This document shows positions 12,462-43,445 of a DNA stretch of 64,000 nucleotides, one piece after another (the first letter of the stretch is position 1; every line of letters begins with the position of its first letter). Source of the DNA: Myrica gale (taxonomy: Eukaryota > Streptophyta > Magnoliopsida > Fagales > Myricaceae); the NCBI GenBank assembly GCA_963930655.1, contig OZ005603.1, positions 16,763,001 to 16,827,000 on the forward strand, given 5' to 3'. Under the pieces are notes generated by a model. It had not been told where the DNA came from and searched no databases. It saw nothing but the letters and a program-made list of their open reading frames with translations. The position numbers and the translations under genes were made by a program.

Positions 12462-13417
12462 TCAATTCCACTCCACAAGTTTGTATTTCAGCGCCTTCAG
12501 TTTAGAATGAAGCATAAAGCTCGGAGAGCCTCCAAAGTGAAAACCAAGCCACCACTCCTTTACCAACTCCACAAACCCGTCCACCCTAAGCCACATATTT
12601 TCGAAGCGGAACGGTCTCTTACTACCCCCAAAACTACCACTTTCCAACAAAATAGGGAAGTGATTTGAGAACAAACGAGGCAGCCTTCTCTGAATGAGCT
12701 CAGGGTACAATGACTCCCACGCCGGGCACACAAGGAAGCGGTCAATCCTCGACCAAGACGAAGCAGATCTACCACTCGACCACGTGTACACACCGCCAAC
12801 CAAGTCAAGGTCCACCAACCCGAGATCAGACACAAACTCTGAAATATCCAACATGGCTCTCCTCAAGCCCCGCCCCCCGAGCGCTCACTAGGATAATGAG
12901 TCACATTAAAGTCGCTCCCAATACACCAAGGTAAACTCCACCAAGTATGCACCCCCACCAACTCATCCCATAAGATCTTCCTACTGCCAACATCATTAGG
13001 GCCATAAACTCCCGAAAAGAGCCACTGGATACCATCCTCCACGTTTCGAAAATTCAACGAAACAGAAAACGATCCCACACAAGAGTCGATCAACTCCAAC
13101 GAACAAGTATCCCACATACACAAAATACCACCCGAAGCACTAACAGCATCCAAACAACACCAATTAACATGGGGTCCACCCCACAACCGTCGCACCAAGG
13201 CGCGAGATGTCGCAGCAACTTTAGTTTCCTGAAGACACATTAGATCACCCTTCCACCCTCGTAACAGATTCCCGATACTCTGACATTTTTCTTGATCATT
13301 CAACCCCCGCACATTCCAACTAATAATTCGGGGCTTCATAATAACGTAACTAGAGCCCTCCCCCCTTTCCGACCCCTCCGAGAGCCAGACAAACTCCCAT
13401 CGTAATTCACCTAGCAC
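12462..13417 (-). pseudogene. LINE apurinic-type endonuclease domain (broken)
   Basis: The domain begins MKPRIISWNVRGLNDQEK at about 13339 and continues with LMCLQETKV (catalytic Glu), FSGVYGPND and GSDFNVTHYPSERSGG. A frame break near 12865 leads to GGVYTWSSGRSASSWSRIDR. The usual terminal SDH motif reads SNH (near 12670), so a conserved Asp is replaced by Asn, whereas the plus-strand relative retains SDH. The domain would nick target DNA. It is probably dead because of the frameshift and this substitution. Confidence 0.8.
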
Positions 13418-13907
13418 TTCAAAGACTTTAATTCTCTAAGCAACTTACCACCCGATCTGTCCGACGTGCCTCTGCCCATCTCCCTTTCCATCTCCAAGGC
13501 AGCAAAGAGTTGTAATAGATCAGCTTCATATCCATCACAAGACACCCCCACCAAATGCCAAAAAGACGAGACCATCTCCAACACCCACGTAGACGAGACG
13601 AACGACCCCCCACCAGGTACCCTGTCATCCCCCGGAGTCGCTGTCTGAAAAGGTGCAGTACCTACCTCTTCACCCTCGGGATCAAAAATCACCAACTCCC
13701 CCCAACCCCAACCTCCTCCCCCGGGGTTGAGCTACCAGCTGACCGAAGACCCACAACACACTCATCAACAGAGCCACCCCCCAAAAGACCCATCGGGCCA
13801 AGAGAGACAACCTCCTCAAATGACACAGACCGAAACTGCAACTCCCGATCAGGACCAGACGCGAAAACACCCTCTTCCGGGTCGCCGGCGACAACCACCA
13901 CCTTCAC
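13411..13907 (-). pseudogene. LINE segment upstream of the endonuclease
   Basis: Two overlapping minus-strand open stretches (13411-13695 and 13689-13907) lie immediately 5' of the endonuclease and are rich in Gly, Val and acidic residues. They have no recognised domain. By position they are what remains of the region between ORF1 and the endonuclease. The downstream plus-strand copy of this family carries a different, longer N-terminal region, so this one is truncated. Confidence 0.45.
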
Positions 13908-13969
13908 CTGAGACGAGACTCCCGTCGCCGAGGCACCAACGTCGTCACCGGCACTATTACAAAAGTAAT

Positions 13970-15030
13970 TAAACTTTTAATTCAAAATGAATTAGCTTCC
14001 GTACTACTCATAAGCCAAACCGAACATATTGACCTCCTACGCTTCCCTATTACATCTTATTCTAATTTTCAAAAATAACAAGAATTATCTGGAATTACTC
14101 TATGATTACTTGAGTTTAGAGCTAAAATTCACTGCATTCAGACTCTGTTTGGCTGATTAAAAAAAATCCCTAATGGGACGTAAATCTGACTAGCATGGCG
14201 AAACCGGAGATTCATTGCTCAATTTCATAAATATAAAATAACCATTTTTGGACTCATGGAGGATCAACAAATTAAATCATATTTTTCATTTACCCTCCAA
14301 TTTTCATCCCAAACTTTGCTCTCAACTTGGACAGTGATATAAAAAATTATTTCGAATTACATAGTGCAACCAAGCTCAAATAGATCACTACTCCCGACTT
14401 GAAAAGTATAAAAGCTATACCAAACGATGTCATGAAAAAAAGAGGGGAGTTGATGTGCCAGAAATGATGACATGCTGAGCCAAATGGGAAGATGACTTGG
14501 CAGTGATGACTTATTTGTCAAAGTTCATTATTTGTCTTAACCGAATGGAGTAGCGGGACCAACTGCAAAACGGAAGGAGGATCATGAAGATTAAATTTAT
14601 GATTTTGATATCTTAGGGATTAATTCAATTTTCGCGTATAACATAGAGATTGATTTTGCATTTATTCATTAAATTAGTGAACTATTTTTAAAGCTCAAAT
14701 TAAATGACCTTAAAGATTTTTTTTTAAAATTCATAAATCTTTTAAAGGTTGTGTTTGAGTGTTAAAATTTTAGGAGGTTAAAATTTTAAGCTATTGAATT
14801 TGGTGAAAAGATGAAGAGAGAGATGATTTTTAATATTTATTACAGTGAAAAGTAATAATGTGATGGAAAGAGAAATTATATTGTAATTTTTTATTGTGTT
14901 AAAATTTTAAGGGTGTAAAATTTTTGTAATCAAACGTAGCCTTTATCGCTTTAAAATGTATCATGTGAAAATAAATTTTGTCTAACTTTATAAATCAATT
15001 TTTTTTTCTTAGCAACTGTATCAAGCTTAA
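13970..15030. other. AT-rich intergenic flank upstream of the UBP gene
   Basis: No gene is seen. The segment is AT-rich with short poly(A)/poly(T) runs. It presumably contains distal promoter sequence of the gene starting at 15240, but I recognise no conserved repeat or coding motif in it. Confidence 0.55.
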
Positions 15031-15239
15031 CGGGCCTCGTTAGGGTTTGTAGTTTCTCGACGCTTCAATGAGTACGGACGGGTCCTGATTGAACCGAATT
15101 GAAGTACGGATCCATAGTCCTCTCCGTCGGAGACTCTAGCCGGGTTTCTAGAATATTTGAAACGCTCCTCGCTATTACCCCGAATTGTCCTCACTGCGGA
15201 GGAAAAAGAGAAGGATAACGGAAAAGGAAGAGTGAGAAC
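15031..15239 (+). promoter_or_regulatory. Probable core promoter/5' leader of the UBP gene with telo-box
   Basis: A GGGCC-containing stretch at 15032-15036 is followed by TTAGGGTTT at 15040-15048. That is a telo-box (reverse of AAACCCTAA), a motif common near transcription starts of broadly expressed plant genes. A short upstream ORF, ATG at 15068 to TGA at 15088 (six sense codons), would lie in the leader if transcription starts before it. The start site itself cannot be read from sequence. Confidence 0.4.
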
Positions 15240-34379
<19,140 letters not shown>

Positions 34380-34980
34380 TTCCAATGGCATATTTCTCGA
34401 TGAACAAGATATCATTACCCAGGTATGTATCCAGTTTTATTAAAATATTACTTCAAACATAAGGATGTGTACGAGCCTGGGGTTGTGATAAGGAGTTACT
34501 CTTACCATATACATGCTTTGGGGGGGAAAGCATTGGAAGCGTCCTGGAATGGTAGGTAAACAAGGCATCTTGTAATGAAATATGTGGGTGTCTCCTAGGC
34601 TTGCAACAATCTTCCGGTGTATTCTTGATGGACTGGTGGAATAACAAATCACTGAAAATTAATTGGGTGTGGCATTGCTTGTAAATGGTATAAATTGAAA
34701 CTGCATTTAGATATTATAATAATAGTTTTAGGCTTTACCAAGTGTGAAAATGAGCAGTAATGCTCTTGCTATCTGACTTGCATGTACCACGCAGGCAGAG
34801 TAAAAGGCAATGATACTGCTTCTGAAAATGAGTTTTTGTATTTAATGGCTTGCGTTGAAATTTCAGAGCTCTACTCATTGTTTGCAAATTGCAGAATCCA
34901 AAACGGTTTACTGGGTCGGTGGCAAGTACCGTTCAAACGGTGGTTATGGTGCATCAGAAGTGGCAGGTTAAATTAAGCTC
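34380..34980 (+). other. Probable 3' UTR of the UBP gene with an intron
   Basis: After the stop at 34377-34379 a good donor, CCCAG|GTATGT, lies at 34422/34423 and an acceptor, AAATTGCAG, ends at 34894, suggesting a spliced 3' UTR. In the +1 frame the segment before the donor reads SDSNGIFLDEQDIITQ and the exon after the acceptor stays open for about 29 codons to a TAG near 34981, so an alternative C-terminus is possible. Confidence 0.4.
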
Positions 34981-36236
34981 ATAGAACTTTTCTTTTGCGG
35001 TCTGAATTTTGTTGCCGCAAAGCTGCTTGAGCGACATCATATTTTATGAAGAACGAGAATCGATGGCCCTAGTCACTTTGAGGATAGAAGATATGTTTTT
35101 GTATACAATGAAGTGGATAGTTTTATCATTCTATATTATAAACATGCTGGTCTGTTTTTTCGTATTTTCTGCTCTGATATCGTTCTGGAGTTTGAGTCTC
35201 TATTTGGCTGTATGGAAGTAGTTAATTGGGTAAATGTTAATGTCTAGGAAGCATCCATCTCGCCAAAGGTTTCTGGACTGAGGATTGCGAAATGATTGCA
35301 AAGTCTTGATGAATGGAGGTTGATGCCTGGATGTTAGGAAAGTTGGTGGCCATGGCAACCTAAGAAACATTGCTATACACATTACATTTTTAGGTAGTAA
35401 AATTTTGGGTGGATTTATTTTGGCTCGCACCACGCACTCTAAAAAGAGACGTTAAAATAGATATCCATGGAAGATAATCTTGTTGACATCTGAACTATGG
35501 TCATATTTTTGTTCAATCCGACAGCGTCAAATTGAAGTAACGAGTCCGATTGATTTTTGTACTTTTGCTATTTACGGTCCACTGACAGTCAGATGGCAAT
35601 ACTATCATGATCGAATTTGTTGTCCGATTTAGGATACCAATAAACTTCGTATATCTAACCAGATTGACACTACAAGAGATTTGCCTATAGGCGGCCAGAG
35701 AAAATCTGTCCCCAAAAGCCATATACCGATGACTAATGTCCTTTTTTGTCGCCCAAAAAAAATACCAACCACAAAGTCTGTCCATAGGCCGTCGCTCGAC
35801 ATCGCAGCTATTTCCCACTTCTTGTCTCAACCTTTTTTTTTTATTTTTAAAAAAGAAGCAAATAAGTGGATATTTGTATTTCAATCACAGGATCAAAATA
35901 CAACTGAAATTGCTCTAATAAGTGAACTAGATCCTCAATAGAGATGACATCTGAACAAGCACAGTCAAATAGCACAAGGCTCACACAATAGAAAATAAAA
36001 AGAAACAACAACAACAGAAATAAAAAAACTCATAGGAGGCAGTGGAGCAGGCCGAAGGTACGGGAAAGGTGGAGGAGACGCCGGACAACAGCAAAGCAAA
36101 TCGCCAGGAAACGCTGGAGTTCACTGTGAGAGGCGTGTCCTCCAAAAACCACCGGAAAACGACACAAACTGAAGGAGAGATGAATGAACGCGCAGGCACT
36201 TGGGCACCTGTGCCGACAGACCTAAGGTGGGGAGTG
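34981..36236. other. Intergenic, no gene seen
   Basis: This is AT-rich sequence downstream of the UBP gene. It holds only short fortuitous open frames. A GA-rich stretch at 36030-36190 may be untranslated sequence adjoining the LTR remnant that begins at 36237. Confidence 0.5.
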
Positions 36237-37411
36237 TAATAACCCGATCCGTAGAGACTTCTAGCACTGTCGTATAGTAATAGACGTTGCTATTGGTTAG
36301 TGGGAGGATCGTTAAGAGCAACAAGACTTTTTGCTAACAAAATAAAGCATAATCATCAAGACCTTGGTCTTATTCAAAGTTCCCTTTTTCCTTCATATGT
36401 ACATGCTACAAAATGTATATAATTAAACTACTACAAAAGTAATCTACGACAAGTCTTGCTTGAGGGTCTCTAATGTTCTACATCAAAGTCACTCAGGCCG
36501 GACAAGTCACATACTCATTTGAATCTCGGGTGATCCAATGTTGACCCCGACCTTCAACTAGAACCTCCAGACTCATTGTTACCCGAACTTGGAATTTGAG
36601 CTCCAAGATAAGTTGGCCATGGCTTATGGCTTTTGTGAACTCACCTAAATAGAAATCAGAAATATGTTATAAATACAACATAAAAGGGGGTGAGTCCGAA
36701 TGACTCAGTAATGTCACGTGTTAGTGGAAATAAGCATAAATATGAAAGGAAATAAAGAGAAGGTTCATATTTGAAAGACACAGTTATTCAAAACAATAGA
36801 ATAACCAAATGATGAAATCACAGCAACATAGAATTAGGATATTCCAACCGCCTCCCCTCTGTTTAACCCCCAGAGTGGGTTGTACGTCCCTTTTTAGGAC
36901 CGTTCCACATACGTTTAGAACCACCGCTCAGACTCGAAGGTGGAGCCACATAAAACGTCGAGACCACACGGATGTTGTTGTACATCCCCATTCTGCAAGG
37001 TATTGGCACTCATTTATCCACTAGTTAAACATCCATATCTCTGTCAATGTCCAGCATTACATGATAGCCATGTTTTAACCACAATCACAAGGTAAGCATG
37101 CATGCCTCCTATCACTGCCCAGCTGTACAGGATATGTCATGTCTTAGCCTCAATATCCTTTCACATCAAGTGTACAACATGGAACAAAGAAATATGTGCT
37201 GACAATTAGAGTTCATTTGCAAATTGAACTTTGCAATTCATAACCTCATCAAAAAACACGAGAACAATCACGCTGAAATGAAAAGATTATAACCAAACTT
37301 TATGAAGAAAAGCTTGTAGATAACCGCTTAACATTACCTTAAGTATAACCGAATTCCTCATTTGATCTTCTAGGCTTTGTTTTCTTCCTTTTTCTACTCG
37401 GATTTGCTGTC
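36237..37411 (-). mobile_element. Ty3/gypsy LTR remnant, minus orientation
   Basis: It starts with TGTAATAACCCGATCCG, the reverse complement of an LTR end (CGGGTTATTACA). A GTGAGTCCGAATGACTC block at 36691-36707 corresponds to the inverted form of the TGAGTCTTTTTGACTCA block near the 3' end of the young Tekay-like LTR. A CCCCAGAGTGGGTTGTACGT segment resembles the price-list-like spacer of such LTRs. No primer site follows, so it is a solo or 3' LTR. The right boundary is uncertain. Confidence 0.5.
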
Positions 37412-39116
37412 ACGCCCCGAACGCTAGCTAAACGAAGCTAATGATAGCAGCGAGCATTCCCGACAAGGAACGCTCAAGCGTACTTACTAAAGTTCGTTCA
37501 GCGGAATATATATCTCATTCAGAGGATTCTTGCAGTGGAAATATCATAACGCCTAAATATTTAAAAGAAGCCTTATATCGCTAGCGTTTAACGCACATAC
37601 GAACATTAGAACATGCTCCTCAACGATAACTTGAAGTAGTTATAACATGGTCTCAAAATATCAATCAGTTAAAAACCTTAACTTACTAAGCCGAATAACC
37701 CATGACCACCACACCACGGAGGCTCATGCCGGCTCTTACAAAAATTATCTAAACCTTTACTAAAATAAGCAAAAAGGAAAAGACATTTTCGCCAACCCCT
37801 CTCCTAGGGTTCAAGGTCCTCCTCTTAAGTTTCCTCCCCTGAAATATTATCTGGAATGATACAATTTAAAAACTGTGAGTCGAAAGACTCAATAAGGAGT
37901 TATAGCTAAAACATGGATTTGAAATCATGGTTTGGAAACATGAACTTGAAATCGTAAGCATGCACTTGAACTTGAAATCATAAGCATGTAAACATAATGT
38001 AATTCATGCATGATCATGAATTGTGATGCATGTGTATGCCTCATGTTTGCATATTCACATGCACTTGCTCTTGAAATCGACACTTATACTTGTAAAACTC
38101 TTGCTTTTGGAAAATCATTCCAATTCTTATCTGATGGGCTACTTGCCCTCTATTTACCCCTGACATCAGGGTTGTGCGTTCCCGTTGGAACTGTCCCCTA
38201 TTTCCCTTGGGGACCTTACATATAGTCGAGCTAGCACATCTTCTCGCATTCGTCCTTCAGTGGCTAGACACGATCCTTGGAGGTTCACACCTTCTTGCAA
38301 GCATCCTTCAGTGTGATTGCACATACCTCATGGACTACCCATCCTTCTTGCAAACATCCTTCAGTATGGGTGCCCTAGGTGACATCCACCCTTCACGTAA
38401 ACGTCATTCGGTATGAGTGCACCTTCTTGACTTGGTACGGTACCTACCAACATTAGTTTATTAACTTAACTTGTCATAAAGTAGCATAAAATGGTACTTT
38501 CATTTGCATAAAATTTCTCTTTCTTACTCATGAGAAAAAAAAAGAATGCAAATGCTCATGGTGTGCTCATGTCATGCTTGATGATGAGAAACCTTAAATT
38601 CATCTCATACTTTCATTTGCACAAAACTTTCTTTTCATGCAAATGCTTATGTCATGTCGAAATAAATCATGAGAATTCATGCTGTGCATCATTCCAGTTT
38701 TTCAAAAACGTAAATTTCCACTTAAAATTTTCACTTACCTCTGTTCCCTTGAGCGCTTGAACTGCACTTGCCTACAATTGGGTCATACTAGTGTTATTCA
38801 AAGGTTCACTAGATGTATAGAGTAGTCATTCAATAACTCATACTTCGTCATACAAAACATCCATATTCTTGACCTCTAGTTGGTCATTTTACTTTCCTTA
38901 AGTAAAACCTAGTAAGGTTTCCTAATAGTTCAAAAGGAAGCTACAAAAATTATTGAAATTTTCTTGAAATTCAAAGGAATCCGCTCGAGCGTCGGTCGAG
39001 CGCTCGTCGAGCATTATGCCTCTGTATGAAAGTGTTAAGGGACGCTCGAGCTCCCTTTCGAGCGTCAGTCGGGCGTAACTCTCTGTGAAACTATTGAGTG
39101 ACGCTCGAGCGCAGGT
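37412..39116 (-). mobile_element. Tekay-like LTR, minus orientation, diverged relative of the young element's LTR
   Basis: It begins TGTCACGCCCCGAACG, the reverse complement of the CGTTCGGGGCGTGACA end of the young LTRs. GAGTCGAAAGACTCAATAAGG (37877) and the 38150-38445 block (CCTGACATCAGGGTTGTGCG, several CCTTCAGT repeats, GGTACGGTACC) match the inverted 51500-51770 region of the young LTR. Its far end has CGCTCGAGCG-type motifs. It is cut off at about 39116 by the adjacent gypsy element, with no LTR start visible. Confidence 0.75.
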
Positions 39117-39258
39117 CGAGATTTTAACTATAATCTCGGTTCTTGGAACAAGAGTTCAACGGGTAGAAATTTATTCGTTGTCTTGATTTGTGGTGTTCTT
39201 GGGTGTCATTCAAATTGTTTATGGGTTCAAGGGGTTTCAATCCTGAGGGTTCACATCA

Positions 39259-39270
39259 TTTGGTATCAGA
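39259..39270 (+). other. Primer-binding site, tRNA-Met type
   Basis: TTTGGTATCAGA follows a CACATCA LTR-end-like sequence. It matches the TGGTATCAGAGC that pairs with initiator tRNA-Met in many plant LTR elements, with the last bases changed. Confidence 0.75.
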
Positions 39271-39867
39271 CCCATGCTTCAAATCATATCATTCCTTCTT
39301 GTGTTAATTCTATTGTTGATTCTTTCTCTACCAAAAAAAAAAGTTGCAGATAAGGTTTCATTGGATTTGTGCCGCATACCCAAAAAAAAAGAATTCGGCA
39401 CTAGCTGTTGAGGTATCTTGTGATTGTAATGATCTTGTTTTTCAAAGTGGTAGAGTATATATCATCTTGGCATTTTGTTTCCTAACATTATTCCCTATTG
39501 CTTCTTGGATCTATCGCTAGTTGGGATAATACCTGGTGTTCCTTGGTTGACTTATCGTGGTATTTTGTTTCCTGATCGCTTTTCCTCTCACAAAGTCTGT
39601 AAATTTCATCACTTTTATTCCTTATTGCTTCTTGGATCTGTTGCTAGTTGGGATAATACACGGTGTTCCTTGGTTGAGTTCAACTAGTTCTTAAAGAACT
39701 TATAAGGGAAACATGAGCAGTAAAAGGCAAGAGTGTGTGAGAATATTATCGGAAAAAAGCAAAAAGAGTGCAAACACGAGTGTAGTGACTATATTTGAGT
39801 GAAAACATGTAAGGGAGCGTGTAAGAAATTATTTCTAACATTATTTGTTTCTATAGTTTTTTTAAAA

Positions 39868-40905
39868 ATGTCTTCTAGGGTTGAAGCATTGAACAAAAAT
39901 TTGAGCTATGAATGTGATGTTTAATGAGATTCAGGATTGGATGGATAGGCAAGACGATGTTATTGCTACTTGGTGTGAAGGTCGTAACCAAAGAAGGCAA
40001 GACAGGCGTGGGCGCGTAGGTGCTTCTGATGATGACCAGGAGGTTGAGCTCGAAAATGAAGAGGATCAAGGTTCTTTGAATGGTGATGGAAGGGACGTGC
40101 CCAGAGGAGGAAGGCGTGGTATTGGTTTCCAAAGAGATCCGAGATGGCGAGATGGGGTTGACAGAAATCTAGGTAGCATTAAGATGAAGATTCCATCATT
40201 CCAAGGGAAGAATGATATTGAAACATATTTGGAATGGGAGAAGAAGGTTGAATTGATTTGAGTGCCATAACTACTTTGAGGAGAAAAAGGCAAAAATCGA
40301 TGTCATTGAATTTACTGATTATCAATTATATGGTGGGATCAACTTGTGATGAGCAGGAGGAACCATGATAGGCCTATTGAGACATGAGAGGATATGAAGG
40401 TCATCATGAGTAGGCGATTTGTTCCAAGTCACTACTATGACTTGTATCAAAAATTACAAAGCCTTACTCAAGGTTATAGGAGCGTGTATGATTACTACAA
40501 AGAGATGGAGATAGCCATGATTCGAGCTAACGTCGAAGAAGATAGAGAAGCTACCATAGAGAGGTTTTTGAATGGGCCGAACCGGGACATTGCCAACATG
40601 GTATAGTTGCAACACTACGAAGAGTTGGAGGACATGGTGCATATGGCAATAAAGGTGGAATGACAGGTTAAAAGAAAAGGAACTCATTCACTTCAAAGTT
40701 TGGGCTCCTCTACGTCATGGAGGTCCAATTGGAAGAAAGACGAAGGAACTGTTGTCAAGCCCAAAACCGAACCGCCCAAAAGGAGAGATGAAGTATCCAA
40801 TGCCACCAAAGGTAAAACCGAGCCTCAAACTCATAATCGTGATATTAAATATTTCCATTGTTTGGGAGTAGGTCACATAGCTTAACAATGTCCAAATAAG
40901 AGGAC
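39868..40905 (+). pseudogene. gag remnant of the broken gypsy element
   Basis: The ATG at 39868 opens a short frame (SSRVEALNKNLSYE), then the reading shifts to the 39908-40261 frame with GSIKMKIPSFQGKNDIETYL and WEKKVELI. A later frame holds SHYYDLYQKLQSLTQGYRSV and RFLNGPNRDIANMV. The zinc knuckle near 40850-40900 reads HCLGVGHIA, a stop, then QCPNK; the first Cys is replaced by Tyr. Capsid and RNA-binding functions are lost. Confidence 0.78.
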
Positions 40906-40906
40906 C

Positions 40907-41581
40907 ATGATTGTACGTGTTGATGGAGAGGTGGAAAATGAAAGTGATAGTGAGGATGAACAAATGCCACCACCTGAGGCCGCTTGTGATGATGATGTGG
41001 AGTATCCGGTAGAGGGTGAGTCACTTGTGGCTAAACGTGCTTTAAGTACCCAAGTCAAAGAGGATGACATGGAACAACAAAGGGAGACCATTTTTCATAC
41101 TAGATGCCACATTAATAACAAGGTATGTAGTATGATTATTGATGGGGGAAGTTGTACTAATGTGGCTAGCACTACTTTAGATGAAAAGTTGAATTTACCC
41201 CTCTTGAAACATTCTCGACCGTATAAGTTGCAGTGGTTGAATGACTGTGGGGAGGTCAAGGTAAACAAGCAAGTGTTAGTTTCCTTCTCAATTGGAAGGT
41301 AGCAGGATGAAGTACTTTGTGATGTTGTTCCCATGCACGCGGGTCACATACTATTGGGCAGGCCGTTGCAATTCGACAGGAAGGTTACTCTTGACGAGTT
41401 CAAGAATAGTTATTCATTCGTAAAAGACAATAAGACCATTACTCTTGTTTCCTTGACTTTAAGACAAGTGTATGAAGATCAGATGAAATTGAAAAGAGAA
41501 AAAGAGTTGAAAAATGAGAAAAAGAAAGTGAAAAGAAAAGAGAGAGTGAAGAAAAAGAGAGAAGAACAAAAAAACAAATGA
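40907..41581 (+). pseudogene. Protease region of the broken gypsy element
   Basis: An acidic linker (PEAACDDDVEYPVEGESLVA) leads to TRCHINNKVCSMIIDGGSCT, where IDGGS is the retropepsin-like active site, then NVASTTLDEKLNLPLLKHSR. After a stop at about 41300 the frame continues with VPMHAGHILLGRPLQFDRKV. A Lys/Glu-rich stretch at 41480-41580 precedes the RT. Confidence 0.8.
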
Positions 41582-41587
41582 GTTTCT

Positions 41588-42620
41588 ATGCTAAGCAGAG
41601 TGATGTCAATAGTGTTTTTTTATACAAATCAGCCTATGTTTGTACTTTTGTACAAAGAGACATGTTTTAATACTAACGAACTTGACAAATCTTTGCCTAG
41701 TGTTGTTGTTTCTTTGTTGCAGGAATATGAAGACGTGTTCCCTGCCGAAGTGCCTAGTGGATTGCCACCTATCAGGGGAATAGAGCATCAAATTGATTTT
41801 GTGCCAGGAGCGTCAATCCCTAATCGTCCAGCCTATAGGAGTAATCCGGAGGAGACAAAGGAACTACAAAGGCAAGTTGAGGAGTTGATGGCCAAAGGAC
41901 ACGTGAGAGAGAGCATGAGTCTATGCGTGGTACCAGTATTGCTTGTTCCTAAGAAGAATAGAACTTGGCGAATATGCTGATTGCAAGGCTATCAAGAACA
42001 TTATGGTAAAGGATAGACATCCTATTCCTTGGTTAGATGACATGTTGGATGAGCTGTATGGGTCACGGATTTTTACAAAAATTGATTTGAAAAGTGGGTA
42101 TCATCAGATTAGGATGAGAGAGGGTGATGAATGGAAAACTACCTTTAAGAATAAATATGGATTGTACGAGTGGTTGGTAATGCCTTTTGGTCTAACTAAT
42201 ATACCTAGTAAATTCATGAGGTTAATGAATCATGCATTGTGTGCGTTTATAGGCAGATTTGTTGTAGTCTATTTTGATGATATCTTGGTATATAGCAAGA
42301 GCTTAGATAAGCATATAGAGCATTTGCATTGTTTACTTGATGTTTTGAGAAAAGAAAAGTTATATGCCAATTTAAAGAAATGTTCATTTTGCTTGAAAAA
42401 AGTTGTGTTTCTTGGCTATGTTGTTAGCACAAAAGGAATCGAGGTGGATGAGGAAAAGGTGAAGGCTATCAAGGAATGGCCCGCACCCAAGTAAATCTCG
42501 GAGGAAAGAATTTTTCATGGTTTGGCTACTTTTATCGACGCTTTATCAAAGATTTTAGTACACTAGCCGCACCACTCACTGAAGTTGTAAAAAAATCCGT
42601 GGGTTTTAAATGGGGGTAGT
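41588..42620 (+). pseudogene. Reverse transcriptase of the broken gypsy element
   Basis: The N-terminal part (EYEDVFPAEVPSGLPPIRGI at 41728) is open to 41980. A frame break in [11 protein letters not shown] leads to the 41943-42494 frame with [57 protein letters not shown] and the YFDDILVYS catalytic box near 42272. A stop at 42492-42494 and another frame break interrupt the connection segment (FYRRFIKDF). Confidence 0.85.
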
Positions 42621-42699
42621 GTTCAAGATCGCGCATTTAATGAGATTAAAGAAAGATTATGTAGTGCTCATGTCTTAGCATTACTTGATTTTTCTAAAA

Positions 42700-43222
42700 C
42701 GTTTGAGATTGAGTGTGATACTTCAGGAATAGGTATTGGAGCTGTCTTGATGCAGGAGAAGCGACCCATAGCCTATTTCAGTGAAAAGATAAATGGAGCA
42801 GCTTTGAACTACCCAACATATGACAAGAAGCTTTATGCATCGGTGAGAGCTTTGGAGACTTGGCAACATTACCTGTGGCCGAAAGAATTTGTCATACATA
42901 CCGACCATGAGTCCTTGAAGCACTTGAAAAGACAAAGTAAGTTGAACAAAAGACATGCCAAATGGATGGAATTCATTAAGACCTTCCCTTATGTAATCAA
43001 ATACAAACAAGGTAAGGAAAATGTTATGGCCAATGCATTATCAAGAAGGTATGCCCTTATCTCTACTCTAAATGCAAAGTTATTGGGATTTGAGTACATT
43101 AAAGGATTGTATGCCACTGATGACGACTTTGGTAGTGTATACAAAGCATGTGAGAAGGCAGTGTTCGGTAAGTTCTATAGACTTGATGGGTACTTGTATC
43201 AAGAAAATAAACTGTGTGCCTA
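42700..43222 (+). pseudogene. RNase H region of the broken gypsy element
   Basis: Starting at [20 protein letters not shown] near 42718 (catalytic Asp present), it runs through [20 protein letters not shown] and [20 protein letters not shown] to [19 protein letters not shown]. The Asp of the usual VADALSRR motif is replaced by Asn. The frame ends at 43222. Confidence 0.83.
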
Positions 43223-43445
43223 ATAGTTCTATGCGTGAGTTGCTTGTGCTTAAAGCACATGGAGGCGGTTTGATGGGTCACTTTGGAGTGAGGAAAAATT
43301 TAGACATATTGCACAAACAATTCTTTTGGCCAAGAATGAAACGTGATGTGGAGAGAGTGTGCACTCGATGCATTACCTGTAGGCAGGCCAAATCTAGAGT
43401 CTTACCACATGACTTATACACTCCTTTGCCCGTACCTAGAGGTTT
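43223..43445 (+). pseudogene. Integrase zinc-binding domain, truncated
   Basis: It shows SMRELLVLKAHGGGLMGHFG, FFWPRMKRDVERVCTRCITC and RQAKSR, the HHCC module, then LYTPLPVPR, where similarity to gypsy integrase stops. The catalytic DDE core is absent because the copia fragment starts here. Confidence 0.82.

Larger units (their letters stand above)
9739..13965 (-). mobile_element. L1-type LINE, 5'-truncated, minus strand
   Basis: Read on the minus strand the order is a partial linker or ORF1-proximal region, apurinic endonuclease, reverse transcriptase, zf-RVT domain, and a 3' end reading CTTATTTATC followed by A residues (the poly(T) at 9735-9742). The same family is present in plus orientation at about 21004-25034, with matching 3' ends (both contain the TTAAGCGCTTTCGGTATAGT block). 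The coding frame is broken at several places. I could not identify a convincing target-site duplication, and the 5' boundary near 13965 is approximate. Confidence 0.85.
39117..43445 (+). mobile_element. Broken Ty3/gypsy retrotransposon, truncated in integrase
   Basis: A short LTR remnant (39117-39258) precedes a tRNA-Met-type primer site, followed by gag, protease, RT, RNase H and the integrase zinc domain. The element stops abruptly near 43445 within the integrase linker PLPVPR, where a minus-strand copia fragment begins. Frameshifts and stops occur throughout. No 3' LTR is present in the window. Confidence 0.85.
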
